From: Senegalimassilia sp003474385
GTDB taxonomy: Bacteria > Actinomycetota > Coriobacteriia > Coriobacteriales > Eggerthellaceae
Direction: 5' to 3'
Length of the DNA: 64,000 bases
NCBI RefSeq assembly: GCF_003474385.1
Contig: NZ_QUCY01000007.1
Span: forward strand, 27,280 to 91,279
Of this stretch, positions 17,369-26,016 are shown in pieces (position 1 is the first letter of the stretch; every line of letters starts with the position of its first letter). The notes under the pieces were generated by a model. That model did not search any database. It saw only the letters and a list, made by a program, of their open reading frames with translations, and was not told the origin of the DNA. The translations under genes and the position numbers were made by a program.

Positions 17369-18457
17369 ATGCGCTCGGCTGCTTCCAGATTGCATAAAGG
17401 GTTCTCGTTTGCGAATCGCTTTCGGGAGTGCAGCGATTGGATTTGCTGCGATGGCGCCGCATGGGCCGGACGCTGGGCTGCGTGGGCCCCTGGCGGGGCG
17501 GTTCGCGAAAAGGCGTTCTCGCATGTGGTGCTGGATTTGGGCTGCGGCAAGGGCGAGTACACCGTGGCGTGCGCGAAGCTGCGGCCTGACGTGCTGTTCG
17601 TCGGCTTCGACGTGGATGCGGTATGCACGCTTCGCGCTGCCGAGGCGGCAGCTGCGGCAGGCGTGGACAACGCGGTGTTCCTGATGGATGGCGTGCCGTC
17701 GTTTGGCGATGAGGTCGAAGCGGGGATTGCCGGCGGGGGCGCCGTTTCCTGCGGCGATTCCGGCAACCCTTCAAAAAGCAAGGCGCTCGAGCTTGCCGAT
17801 CGTCCATGCAGCACCGCAACCGGTGCGTGCGGTGATTCGCCGGACGCTTCGTTGACGCCCGTCAAATGTCCCGAGCAGGCACATGCTTCCCGTGCATCCG
17901 CTCGTAAGGGAGCCCGTTCGGGCGCGCCCGCCGAGATCGACCTGTCGACCGTGTTCGCCGTCGGAGAGCTTTCGGCGCTGCTCATGAACTTCCCCACGCC
18001 GTTCCCGAAAAAGAAGAAGGCGCATCTGCGTCTGACGTATTTGGATCGTTTGATGGGGTATCGGCCGCTGCTCGGACGGGGCGCGGGCATCCGCTTGCGC
18101 ACCGACAGCCAGCCGCTGTGCGATTTTTCCCTCACGCAGCTTGAGCTTGCAGGCTACGAAATCACGTGGCGAAGTGATGACGTCCGCGCCGAGCTCCCCG
18201 ACGAGCCTTGGAGCGCCTACGAGCGCAAGCTCACCGAGCAGGGCGCCTGCGTGTTCGGCATTGCGGCATGCCCCGGACCCGCGCCCGAGCACGTGGAGCA
18301 AACGGCGCCGCTGTCGCTTGTCAGCTATTTGCCCGTCAACCTCGAGCAACTCGATTACATCCCGCACGGCATGCAGGGCTGCGTAGAGAACCTGCGCAAC
18401 CGCAACGCCCGCGAACGCGCCCGCGGCAAGCAGGAGTTCCGCCCGCCGGTGATCTAA
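17369..18457 (+). CDS. trmB: tRNA (guanine-N7-)-methyltransferase TrmB with a large insertion
   Basis: A 362-residue SAM-dependent enzyme methylating G46 of tRNA in the family. The SAM site is VVLDLGCGKGEYTVA followed by FVGFDVD; the TrmB signature is NFPTPFPKKKKAHLRL. Typical TrmB is 210-250 residues. The excess is a low-complexity insertion of about 75 residues (~118-195, rich in Gly, Ser, Ala, Pro) between the SAM domain and the NFPTP motif, plus an extended C-terminus. The start ATG sits just behind AAAGGGGAAGG. prmC in this window carries a similar insertion. Confidence 0.85.
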   Translation: MRSAASRLHKGFSFANRFRECSDWICCDGAAWAGRWAAWAPGGAVREKAFSHVVLDLGCGKGEYTVACAKLRPDVLFVGFDVDAVCTLRAAEAAAAAGVDNAVFLMDGVPSFGDEVEAGIAGGGAVSCGDSGNPSKSKALELADRPCSTATGACGDSPDASLTPVKCPEQAHASRASARKGARSGAPAEIDLSTVFAVGELSALLMNFPTPFPKKKKAHLRLTYLDRLMGYRPLLGRGAGIRLRTDSQPLCDFSLTQLELAGYEITWRSDDVRAELPDEPWSAYERKLTEQGACVFGIAACPGPAPEHVEQTAPLSLVSYLPVNLEQLDYIPHGMQGCVENLRNRNARERARGKQEFRPPVI

Positions 18458-18508
18458 CGGGCAGCTATCTGCGATAACTGATGCGCTTGGGCCGCCGCAC
18501 TGTTTCAA

Positions 18509-18548
18509 GGACGGTTTGGGGACGTAGCGTTAAGTGTCCAAACCGTCC
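18509..18548. repeat. REP-like inverted repeat
   Basis: Arms GGACGGTTTGG and CCAAACCGTCC (11 bp) enclose an 18-nt loop. The left arm plus GGGACG recurs at about 20755-20770 behind panF. Isolated palindromes with a scattered partial copy look like a dispersed REP-type element. Confidence 0.5.
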
Positions 18549-18725
18549 GAGTGCGTTCCGAGTCTTCTTGCGTGAGCCTGTGCGTTGGTTCTGGGCTGCG
18601 ATGGTCCTGCCCGCCGTCTTGCGGGTTTGCGCATTCGCGGACCGGAATAGGGCTTCGAAACCTGGCATCGCGGCAAGCGTGGTAGCATCATTTCGCAAAG
18701 TAACTTCGCGGGAAGGGGAAGGGCA

Positions 18726-19121
18726 GTGTCCCAAAGCGATATTCGCACGTATGCCCAGGCTATGCGGCAGGCGAACAAGGAGGCGCGCGCCACGGTGGCG
18801 GCGCTTGTGTGCATCATCGTCGTGTGGCTTGTGGGCGGTTTCGGCCTGGCGGGCACCGATATCTGGGTGTTCCATACGCCGTTGTGGGTCATTGGCGGTT
18901 GCGTGGCGCCGTGGATCGCGGCGGTCGTGGCCGCGGTGGTGCTCAGCCGCCGTGTGTTCGCCGACTTCGATCTTGATGAGGTGGCGGGTAGCTGCCCTGC
19001 CGGCAGCGCCGATGCATCTGGTGGAGCTCGTGGCGCTGATACCGTTGCATACAATGGAATCGTAGCCGAACGTGATGCGGCTGGCGGCAATTTCGACGAT
19101 GCGGCTAAGGACGGTGAGTAG
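18726..19121 (+). CDS. YhdT-like small membrane protein paired with PanF
   Basis: A 131-residue protein starting at GTG after GGGAAGGGGAAGGG. It has two hydrophobic helices and the DUF997-like segment GTDIWVFHTPLWVIGGCVAPW. YhdT family members sit directly upstream of panF in many bacteria, as here (2-bp gap), and are thought to assist the symporter. The ~45-residue tail is polar and variable. Confidence 0.8.
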   Translation: MSQSDIRTYAQAMRQANKEARATVAALVCIIVVWLVGGFGLAGTDIWVFHTPLWVIGGCVAPWIAAVVAAVVLSRRVFADFDLDEVAGSCPAGSADASGGARGADTVAYNGIVAERDAAGGNFDDAAKDGE

Positions 19122-19123
19122 CA

Positions 19124-20611
19124 ATGGATAACTTCGTGGCGCTTATCCCGCTCGTCCTGTTCCTGGCCGTGGCGCTCGGCATCAGCTTCGTCGCGCGACG
19201 GCGCAGCGCTGGCGAAGGCGGCTTCGTCAAGGAATACTTCATCGGCAACCGCACGCTCGGCGGCTTCGTGCTGGCCATGACCACCATCGCCACGTACGGC
19301 TCGGTCAGCAGCTTCGTGGGCGGCCCCGGGCAGGCGTGGCTCGTCGGCTGGGGCTGGGTGTACATGGCCGTCGTGCAGGTCACGGCGCTCGTGCTGCTCT
19401 ACGGCATCGTGGGCAAGAAGCTGGCGCTTGTGGCGCGCAAGCTCGACGCAGTCACCGTCATCGACGTCGTGCGCGCACGCTACAACTCCAACGCCCTTGC
19501 CAACATCAGCGCCGTCATCGTGGTGCTGTTCTTCGCCGCCACCATGGTCGCCCAGTTCGTGGGCGGCGCGAAGCTTTTCGAGGCTGTTACCGGTTATTCG
19601 TACATGGTGGGCCTCGTGCTGTTCGGCGCGGCGGTCATCCTGTTCACCACCATCGGCGGTTTTCGCGGCGTGGCGTTCACCGATGCGCTGTGCGGCATCA
19701 TCATGCTCGTGGGCATCGCCGTGCTGGCTGCCGGCATCCTGACCGCAGGCGGCGGGTATGGCAACATCATGGACACCATCAAGGCGAACCATCCCGCCAT
19801 GCTCGAGCCCTTCAGCGGCGGTAGCATGCCGGCCACGCTGTACTTCACGCAGTGGCTGCTCGTGGGCGTGTTCACCTTCGTCCTGCCGCAATCCATGGTG
19901 CGCTGCATGGGCTTCAAGGACACGAAGGCCCTTCACGGCGCCATGATCACCGGCACCGTGATCATCGGCCTTATGATGATCGGCGTCACGGCCTTGGGTG
20001 TGCTCTCGGCGGGCGTTTTGACCGGCAGTCTGGCAGATTACGGATCAAGCGTGGACAACATCATCCCGCGCGCCATCGCGCAGACGCTGCCGTCTTGGGC
20101 GGCGGGCGTGGCTATCATCGGCCCTATCGCGGCTTCTATCTCAACGGTGTCGTCGCTGCTGATCGCTTCGTCCTCGGCCATCATCAAGGACGTGTACCTG
20201 CACAGCTGCGAGGCTCGCGGCGTGCAGCCTTCCGAGCGCGGCATCTCCCGCGGCTCTCAGGCGGTCACGCTGTGCGTCGGCGCCATCGTGTTCGCCCTGG
20301 CCGTGGTGCCGCCCGACGTCATCTGGAAGATCAACATGTTCGCCTTTGGTGGCTTGGAGACGGCGTTTTTCTGGGTGATGGTGTGCGGCCTGTTCTGGAA
20401 GTGCGCCGGCAAGTTGGGCGCCTTGCTGTCCATGGTCGGCGGCACGGTGGCGTACTGCGCTTGCATGGCGGTGGGCTTCAAAGTGATGGGCCTGCACCAG
20501 ATCGTCATCGGCATCGTCGTGGCGGGCGTGCTCATGGTGGTGGGCAGTCTTATCGAGAAATGTCCGCAAGCCGAACAGCAGCGAATCGATCAGGTGTTCT
20601 TCCCGGAATAG
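19124..20611 (+). CDS. panF: Sodium/pantothenate symporter PanF
   Basis: A 495-residue SSS-family carrier with about 13 membrane helices. Family marks include EYFIGNRTLGGFVLAMTT, TYGSVSSFVGGPGQAW, FTTIGGFRGVAFTDALCG and ISTVSSLLIASSSAIIKD. The YhdT partner upstream favours pantothenate over other substrates. Pantothenate is the CoA precursor, which matters in a genome carrying a large CoA-thioester cluster and coaD downstream. Confidence 0.88.
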   Translation: MDNFVALIPLVLFLAVALGISFVARRRSAGEGGFVKEYFIGNRTLGGFVLAMTTIATYGSVSSFVGGPGQAWLVGWGWVYMAVVQVTALVLLYGIVGKKLALVARKLDAVTVIDVVRARYNSNALANISAVIVVLFFAATMVAQFVGGAKLFEAVTGYSYMVGLVLFGAAVILFTTIGGFRGVAFTDALCGIIMLVGIAVLAAGILTAGGGYGNIMDTIKANHPAMLEPFSGGSMPATLYFTQWLLVGVFTFVLPQSMVRCMGFKDTKALHGAMITGTVIIGLMMIGVTALGVLSAGVLTGSLADYGSSVDNIIPRAIAQTLPSWAAGVAIIGPIAASISTVSSLLIASSSAIIKDVYLHSCEARGVQPSERGISRGSQAVTLCVGAIVFALAVVPPDVIWKINMFAFGGLETAFFWVMVCGLFWKCAGKLGALLSMVGGTVAYCACMAVGFKVMGLHQIVIGIVVAGVLMVVGSLIEKCPQAEQQRIDQVFFPE

Positions 20612-20653
20612 CTTGGCGAACGCCTAGCGGCGCTTAGGGCGCCGAACCACGAA

Positions 20654-20704
20654 CGCCTCCCGCATCCCCGGCATCGCGACCGCCAGGGATGCGGGAGGCG
20701 TTTT
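20654..20704 (+). terminator. Strong terminator after panF
   Basis: Perfect 15-bp arms (20654-20668 with 20686-20700) are followed by TTTT. Confidence 0.9.
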
Positions 20705-20787
20705 GCTGCATGGTCCAGGCCGCTCGGATCGGTTTGCGGCCTTACGATTTGGTCGGACGGTTTGGGGACGGCAGCGGGGGCCAGGGC

Positions 20788-20843
20788 CGCCGCAGGCGAC
20801 ACCGCCGCAGGCGACACCGCCGCAGGCGACACCGCCGCAGGCG
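20788..20843. repeat. 15-bp tandem repeat, 3.7 copies
   Basis: Unit CGCCGCAGGCGACAC at 20788, 20803 and 20818, with a partial fourth copy at 20833. It lies just past the stop codon of the antiporter gene on the minus strand, outside any supported gene. Confidence 0.85.
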
Positions 20844-20852
20844 CCGCGGTCG

Positions 20853-22499
20853 TTACTTGCCGTCGTCTAGATGGCAATCGTCTATGCGCTTGCCCAGCTC
20901 GTGCATGTGGCGGCGGTACTCGCGCACGGCGCGCTCGGCGATGCGGCGCTCTTCCTCCCAGTCGCCATCCTTGAGGTGCTGCGCGAACGCTTTCGCGGCT
21001 TTCGCAGTGCGTTCGGCGGCAGCCTGGCGCGTTATATTCGCCTTCTCGCCGAGCTCCTTCAGGTCATCCTCATGCGCGGCATACTCGCGTCGGGCGAAAT
21101 CGAGCATCTCGTCCATGGCTCGCTTGCGCTGGCTTTGGCGCTGCAGCGCGAAGGCGACATCTTCCCAAGCCGCCTCTTCGCCGGCGTCCCGGCGCGCCTT
21201 CGCCGCCATGCGCGCAGCTATCTCTTGACGTGCCATCATGCGCTCCAGCTCCAAGTGCTCGTGCAGGATGGACCGGATATCCTGGGGATTCTCCACGATT
21301 TCCTGCACGGCTTCGATCGGTTTCGCGTCCACCACGCGGTAGGTGAGCGATGCCAGAAGCGGCATGAGGAACACGGTGATGGCGCCTGCCGCCACCAGCA
21401 CGCCGGCGGTGTCCTGGGCCATGGCGCCGGATTTCACGGCCAGGCTGGTCACGGCGACGATGATGGGAAGCGCCGTGGTGCAGTACAGCGCCACGGTGAT
21501 GCGGTTGTGCATGGACAGCGCCTTGGCGTCGCGGCCCAGAGACAGCGCGACCACGATGGGCACGGCGCGCACGAGCAGCAGCGCACAGATGAACGTGATC
21601 AAAAGGCCCGGTTGCGCGCCCACGCCCGCCAGGTCGATCTTTGCGCCGGACACCACGAAGAAGACGGGCGTGAGGAAGCCGTAGCCGATGGCATCGAGCT
21701 TCGATTCCAACTCATGGTCGCCTTCGGGGATGATGTAGCGCAGCACGAAGCCGGCGGCGAACGCGCCGAGCACGATGTCCAAGTCGAATACCGCTGAAAC
21801 GGTGACCAGTCCGATGAGCAGCACCACCGTCACGCGGACGAACGTCTGCGAGGTCGAGTTGCGCCTACGATGCAAAAAGCCGTACACGCCGTGGCCCGCT
21901 TTGCGCGCCTTCGACGGCACCACGGCCATCACCACGCATAACACGCCGAACAACGCCAGAATCAGCAGGGTCTGCCAGGTTTTACGGGCGGAAAGCAGCA
22001 GCGCCATGGCGAGCACGGGGCACAGCTCGCCCCAGGTGCCGAACGCCAGGATACCGTTGCCTACCTGCGTGCCTTCCAGCTTGCGTTCCTTCAGGATGGG
22101 CATGAGCGTTCCGAGCGCCGTAGTGGTCAGAGCGATGGCAACAGCAAGCCCATCGATGTGGCTCAGGGAGAAGCTAGAGGAGAAGTACACCGCCGTACAC
22201 GCAAGCACCATAGAAACGGCCCAGGTGGCAAGGCCCTTCTTGCCTTGCGATCCCGATAGGCTCCTGGGGTCGATCTCGTAGCCTGCCAGCAGGAACAGAA
22301 ACGCCAAGCCAAGCTCGGAGATCATGTTCATGGAGTCGGTCAGCTCGATCAGGCCGGCCATATGCGGGCCGAGCAGGGCGCCCGCCAACAGCAAGATGAC
22401 GGTCTCCGGGACCAGCCCGCGCGGGATGATGCGCGCGATGATGGGCGCGCATGCGGCGATCAGGCATGCAGTGAAAAGCGAGATGAAATCGGTTGGCAT
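20853..22499 (-). CDS. CPA2-family cation/proton antiporter with a long coiled-coil tail
   Basis: A 548-residue protein. Residues 1-~390 form a Kef/NapA-type antiporter with 12 or so helices: GLVPETVILLLAGALLGPH, FLFLLAGYEIDP and VFDLDIVLGAFAAGFVLR. The tail from ~400 is a soluble helical region dense in Glu, Arg and Ala (LELERMMARQEIAARMAAKARRD), predicted coiled coil rather than the Rossmann RCK domain of KefB/C. It exchanges H+ for Na+ or K+; the ion cannot be told from sequence. The start ATG follows AAGGAAG. Confidence 0.85.
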   Translation of the reverse strand: MPTDFISLFTACLIAACAPIIARIIPRGLVPETVILLLAGALLGPHMAGLIELTDSMNMISELGLAFLFLLAGYEIDPRSLSGSQGKKGLATWAVSMVLACTAVYFSSSFSLSHIDGLAVAIALTTTALGTLMPILKERKLEGTQVGNGILAFGTWGELCPVLAMALLLSARKTWQTLLILALFGVLCVVMAVVPSKARKAGHGVYGFLHRRRNSTSQTFVRVTVVLLIGLVTVSAVFDLDIVLGAFAAGFVLRYIIPEGDHELESKLDAIGYGFLTPVFFVVSGAKIDLAGVGAQPGLLITFICALLLVRAVPIVVALSLGRDAKALSMHNRITVALYCTTALPIIVAVTSLAVKSGAMAQDTAGVLVAAGAITVFLMPLLASLTYRVVDAKPIEAVQEIVENPQDIRSILHEHLELERMMARQEIAARMAAKARRDAGEEAAWEDVAFALQRQSQRKRAMDEMLDFARREYAAHEDDLKELGEKANITRQAAAERTAKAAKAFAQHLKDGDWEEERRIAERAVREYRRHMHELGKRIDDCHLDDGK

Positions 22500-22535
22500 G
22501 TTGCTTCCTTCGGAGGGGTGAGAGGCGTCAGGCGG

Positions 22536-23633
22536 TTATTTCGCCAGATATTCCTGCAGATCGTCCCAGGTGCGCGCCGCCTCGGCGTATCCTTGCGCGT
22601 ACAGGTCAAGCAGCTTGTCCTGGTCGTGTTCCATGCTGTGCACCTCAACGGGGCGCTGAGGCTGTATGGCGAACACCTCGCCCGCCTCGTGCATGCGCGC
22701 AACTTGGCGGTAGGTGCGGTTGTACTCGACGTGGCGATAGCGCAGGCGCTCAAGATAGTGCGGGAAGTCGGCGTACATCTGCGAGAGCACCGGCATCAGC
22801 TTGTTGGCGCCCTTCTCGTAGGTTGCGTCCTGCGTGAGCACCACGATGTGCTTTTTACGCCCCGTCAGCAGGCTGTACGTGATCGGGACGCTGTCGCAGG
22901 TGCCGCCGTCGAGCAGCTTCTTGCCGTCCACCTCGACGATCTGGCTGACCAGGGGCATCGACGACGATGCGATCAAATAGGGAAGGTCGGCATTGCGGCC
23001 AAGGTCGCGCACGGCATGGTAGTCGGCCTCGCCGAGCTCAAGGTCGCTCGATACGGCCGTCAGCGTGATGGGGCTGTTTTTGAACGCCTGGAAGTCGAAA
23101 GGATCGAGCTTTTCCGGCACCTCGTGGAAGGCGAACTCCCTTCCGCAGGCGTTACCGGTATGCACGAAGCTTTTCATGGAAAGGTAGCGCGGGTCGTTGC
23201 AGTACTTCATATTAATGAAGCACGTTCGCCCGATTTCGCCCGATACATAGCAGTATCCGTTCAGCGCGCCGGCCGACACGCCGATCACCTGATCGCAGAA
23301 CAGGCCGTGCTCCAAGAAGTAATCGAGCACGCCGGCGGTGAACTGCCCGCGCATGGCTCCGCCTTCGAGCACCAGGTTCACGGGCACGGCTTCCTTTCCT
23401 TCCCAAGCAGGTTTCGAGGCGAAAGGGGAAGAGGCCGGGTTCGCTTGGCGTGCGCTCTCGGCGTCGGATGCGCTCTCAGGCTTTTCAGAGCTGGCGCATT
23501 CCGGTGCGCGGCGCTCTTCGGAAAAGAGCGGGTTTCCCTGCTTCGCGTCCTCGGCTTCGGCTGCGTGCTCGGGGTGTGGCGGGATGGCGCGTTCGGCGGC
23601 GTTATGTTGTTCGGAGGGGAGCGTTTCGTTCAT
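22536..23633 (-). CDS. Patatin-like phospholipase
   Basis: A 365-residue lipid acyl hydrolase of the YjjU/RssA-like patatin group. Visible motifs are the oxyanion hole LEGGAMRGQFTAGVLD (~90-105), the nucleophile elbow GVSAGALNG and the catalytic Asp in LLDGGTCDSVP. The first ~80 residues are low-complexity Ala/Glu/Pro and look disordered. The chosen start (ATG at 23633, GAAAGG eight bases before) drops an upstream extension with no ribosome-binding site. It lies 36 bp after the antiporter start on the same strand. Confidence 0.88.
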   Translation of the reverse strand: MNETLPSEQHNAAERAIPPHPEHAAEAEDAKQGNPLFSEERRAPECASSEKPESASDAESARQANPASSPFASKPAWEGKEAVPVNLVLEGGAMRGQFTAGVLDYFLEHGLFCDQVIGVSAGALNGYCYVSGEIGRTCFINMKYCNDPRYLSMKSFVHTGNACGREFAFHEVPEKLDPFDFQAFKNSPITLTAVSSDLELGEADYHAVRDLGRNADLPYLIASSSMPLVSQIVEVDGKKLLDGGTCDSVPITYSLLTGRKKHIVVLTQDATYEKGANKLMPVLSQMYADFPHYLERLRYRHVEYNRTYRQVARMHEAGEVFAIQPQRPVEVHSMEHDQDKLLDLYAQGYAEAARTWDDLQEYLAK

Positions 23634-23733
23634 GGGTGCGGCCTTTCTCGTGTTCTGCTTCAAGTATAGCCCGAGTGCCCGCGCACCTTCCCATACCTTC
23701 ACAGCGTCACCGTTTCGTAACGCCTTCTATCGC

Positions 23734-23754
23734 AATGGTACTAAAACAGTAACA
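23734..23754. promoter_or_regulatory. Shared element AATGGTAC-N6-AGTAACA upstream of trxA
   Basis: The same two blocks with identical spacing occur upstream of trxB at 25910-25930, and the bases that follow are also similar (TATGTGACGAAGGC versus TATCGTGGAAGGC). Sharing between the two halves of the thioredoxin system suggests a common regulator or sigma factor. It lies ~125 bp before the trxA ATG. Confidence 0.5.
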
Positions 23755-23825
23755 AATATGTGACGAAGGCGTCGAAGCCCTTCCTTTGGCGGCTGCGATG
23801 GCTACAATGGGGCCATGAAACAGGT

Positions 23826-23855
23826 GGGCCGGCAGACCGGTTGGTCCGCCGGCCC
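23826..23855 (+). promoter_or_regulatory. Stable hairpin in the trxA leader
   Basis: Stem GGGCCGGC/GCCGGCCC with an inner GACC-GGTT-GGTC extension, ending ~14 bases before the AAGGAGG site. A TACAAT at 23803-23808 would put the hairpin at the mRNA 5' end, where it could stabilise the transcript. Confidence 0.55.
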
Positions 23856-23877
23856 CGGAGCGACCAAGGAGGTCATC

Positions 23878-24189
23878 ATGTCCCAGATCATCTCTTCTGC
23901 CCAGTTCGCCGCCGAAGTGGAAGGCGCCGACGTTCCCGTGCTCGTAGATTTCTTCGCAACGTGGTGCGGGCCATGCAAGATGCTCGCCCCCACGCTCGAC
24001 CAGGTTGCCGCAGAGGTTGCCGGCCGCGCCAAGGTGGTCAAGGTCGACATCGACGCCAGTCCCGATCTGGCGCAGCGCTTCGGCGTCATGAGCGTGCCCA
24101 CGCTTGCGGTGTTCAAGGGCGGCAAGCTGGTGAACCAGGCCGTGGGCGTGCAGCCCAAGCCCGCCATCATGGGCCTGCTCGGTATGTAA
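23878..24189 (+). CDS. trxA: Thioredoxin
   Basis: A 103-residue dithiol protein. The redox site is FFATWCGPCKMLAP (C-G-P-C), with the cis-Pro loop SVPTLAVF and the buried Asp in LVDFF. The start is the ATG directly spaced from AAGGAGG at 23878; in-frame codons upstream run through the leader hairpin and are rejected. It supplies electrons to reductases and repairs disulfides. Its partner trxB is 1.8 kb away with the MATE gene between, but both share an upstream element. Confidence 0.97.
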   Translation: MSQIISSAQFAAEVEGADVPVLVDFFATWCGPCKMLAPTLDQVAAEVAGRAKVVKVDIDASPDLAQRFGVMSVPTLAVFKGGKLVNQAVGVQPKPAIMGLLGM

Positions 24190-24512
24190 GGCCCTTGCTC
24201 GGAGGTGTTGCTTGCAGGCATGCCGCGAATGCTCCGATCGCGCTACCTCCAGCCCGAACCGATGAAAGAGCAAACCGGCGCTAACAAGTCTCGTGCCCAA
24301 AGGGTCTCCATAACCCTGTGATATCATCTCCGCCGGAAATCAAGCGAAAGGCGTCGCCCCGAATGGGACGGCGCCTTCGTTTACGATAGCGGCGAAGACC
24401 TGCCGTGCGCGTTATGCCCTTCGTGCGGGGGCTCGCACGGCAGTGCTTGTCGCCAGGCACCCCGGCCCTTTCCCGGTTCACCGGTTCTGGGTCCCAAGAC
24501 AGGAGGAAACGC
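24190..24512 (+). promoter_or_regulatory. Structured leader upstream of the MATE gene
   Basis: Two strong hairpins are seen. One at 24344-24379 has arms CGAAAGGCG.. and ..CGCCTTCG, with an inner CCC/GGG around GAAT. One at 24402-24441 has arms GCCGTGCG / CGCACGGC. A CCGG-TTCA-CCGG hairpin follows near 24474-24485, before AGGAGG. TGATATCAT near 24319 may contain the -10 box. The layout suggests a cis-regulatory RNA, but no known riboswitch class was matched by eye. Confidence 0.4.
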
Positions 24513-25820
24513 GTGATCACGCGCTCGATGGTCCCCGAGTACCTGAAGTACATCCTGCCCACCATGCTCACGTTCACGATGGCGGGCATCTACGGCGTCA
24601 TCGACGGCGTCTTCGTCGGCCATGCCGTCGGCGACGCCGGGCTTGCGGGCGTCAACGTGGCATACCCGCTCGTGTGCCTTATCCTGGCGGCGGGAACGGG
24701 CCTTGGCATGGGCGGCGGCGTGATCAGCTCCATCGCCCGCGGCAAGGGCGAGGCGGAGCGCTCGCAGCGCATCGTCGGCGTCACCTTGTTCATGCTCGTG
24801 GTGGCCTCGATCCCCATCTTGGCGCTGTATTCCCTGTTCGCCGAGCAGCTGTGCCGGGTGCTGGGAGGCCAAGGCGAAACGCTTTCGCAGGCGGTCTGCT
24901 ACCTGAAGGTCATCGCCCTCGGCGCGCCGTTCCAGGTGCTGGTCACGGGCTGCACGCCGCTGATCCGCAACAAGGGCATGGTGGCATTCGCCATGTGCGT
25001 GCAGATCTTCGCGGGTTTGGTGAACGTGGTGCTCGATTACCTGTTCGTCATGGTGTGGGGCCGCGGAACGGCCGGCGCCGCCGAGGCGACGGTGGTTTCC
25101 CAAGCGGTCGCCTTCCTGTTCGTGCTCGGGTTCTTCCTGCACCGGGATAACCGCGTCCCGCTGCGCGATCTTCTACCTGACGGCTCCATTTGCGCGCACA
25201 TCCTCAAGCTCGGCGCTGCGCCGTTCGGTTTGACGCTGCTCCCCGAGGTGTCAACGGTCGTCAACAATATCTCGCTGTCCTGCTATGGCGGCGAGACGGC
25301 GCTGGCTGCGTATGCCGTCATCGCCTATGTGGCCTTCTTCGTGCAGATCATGATCCAAAGCGTCGGCGACGGCAGCCAGCCGCTCATCAGCGTCTATCGC
25401 GGCGCCGGCGATGCCGACGCGGTGCGAAGGCTGCGCAACACCAACTATCTGGTGGCCATCGCGTTCGGCTTCGTGGGCCTTGGCATCATGTTCGCGGTGC
25501 GCAACGCCATCCCGCTGCTGTTCGGCGCCTCGGATATCGTGAAGCCGGTCATCGCGTATGCGCTGCCGGTGTTCTCCATCTGCTACATCTTTTATGGCTT
25601 CACGCATACCACCACCTCGTATTTTTACGCGGTCGACGATTCGCGTTCTTCGAACACGCTTGTCATCGCCGAGTCCATCATCGTGTGCGTCGTGGTGTTC
25701 ATCATGGGCCTGCTGTTCCAGGTGGACGGCATCTGGTTCTCGCCCACGGTGCTGCAGATGCTGCTGTGCATCATCGCCGGCACCCTGCTGTATCGCCGCC
25801 ATAAGGCGCAGAAGGAGTAG
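24513..25820 (+). CDS. MATE-family multidrug/metabolite efflux transporter
   Basis: A 435-residue protein with 12 predicted helices in two similar halves, the MATE hallmark: the first half opens with ILPTMLTFTMAGIYGVIDGVFVG and the second with APFGLTLLPEVSTVVNNISL. MATE carriers export cationic compounds using H+ or Na+. The start is GTG at 24513, six bases after AGGAGG. It sits between trxA and trxB on the same strand with its own long structured leader. Confidence 0.9.
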   Translation: MITRSMVPEYLKYILPTMLTFTMAGIYGVIDGVFVGHAVGDAGLAGVNVAYPLVCLILAAGTGLGMGGGVISSIARGKGEAERSQRIVGVTLFMLVVASIPILALYSLFAEQLCRVLGGQGETLSQAVCYLKVIALGAPFQVLVTGCTPLIRNKGMVAFAMCVQIFAGLVNVVLDYLFVMVWGRGTAGAAEATVVSQAVAFLFVLGFFLHRDNRVPLRDLLPDGSICAHILKLGAAPFGLTLLPEVSTVVNNISLSCYGGETALAAYAVIAYVAFFVQIMIQSVGDGSQPLISVYRGAGDADAVRRLRNTNYLVAIAFGFVGLGIMFAVRNAIPLLFGASDIVKPVIAYALPVFSICYIFYGFTHTTTSYFYAVDDSRSSNTLVIAESIIVCVVVFIMGLLFQVDGIWFSPTVLQMLLCIIAGTLLYRRHKAQKE

Positions 25821-25909
25821 GGAAGGGAAGGACCTGGCGCGCCGGGGTTTCCGCAGCAACCGCCGCAGCGCGATTTCGCCATCGCGCGGTACCGCTGTCG
25901 GTCTGTAGA

Positions 25910-25930
25910 AATGGTACCGACATAGTAACA
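25910..25930. promoter_or_regulatory. Shared element AATGGTAC-N6-AGTAACA upstream of trxB
   Basis: Second copy of the element found upstream of trxA. A TATACT at 25957-25962 is the likely -10 box and has no good -35, as expected for a promoter that needs an activator or alternative sigma factor. Confidence 0.5.
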
Positions 25931-26016
25931 GTATCGTGGAAGGCCGCTTGAGCCCCTATACTGAGCGCAAGACATACAGCGAACGCGGCTTCGGGCCGCG
26001 GATATGGGGGATACCT

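Noticed and set aside
20788..20843. Tandem repeat considered as a CRISPR array
   Set aside because: 15-bp units with no spacers and no cas genes.
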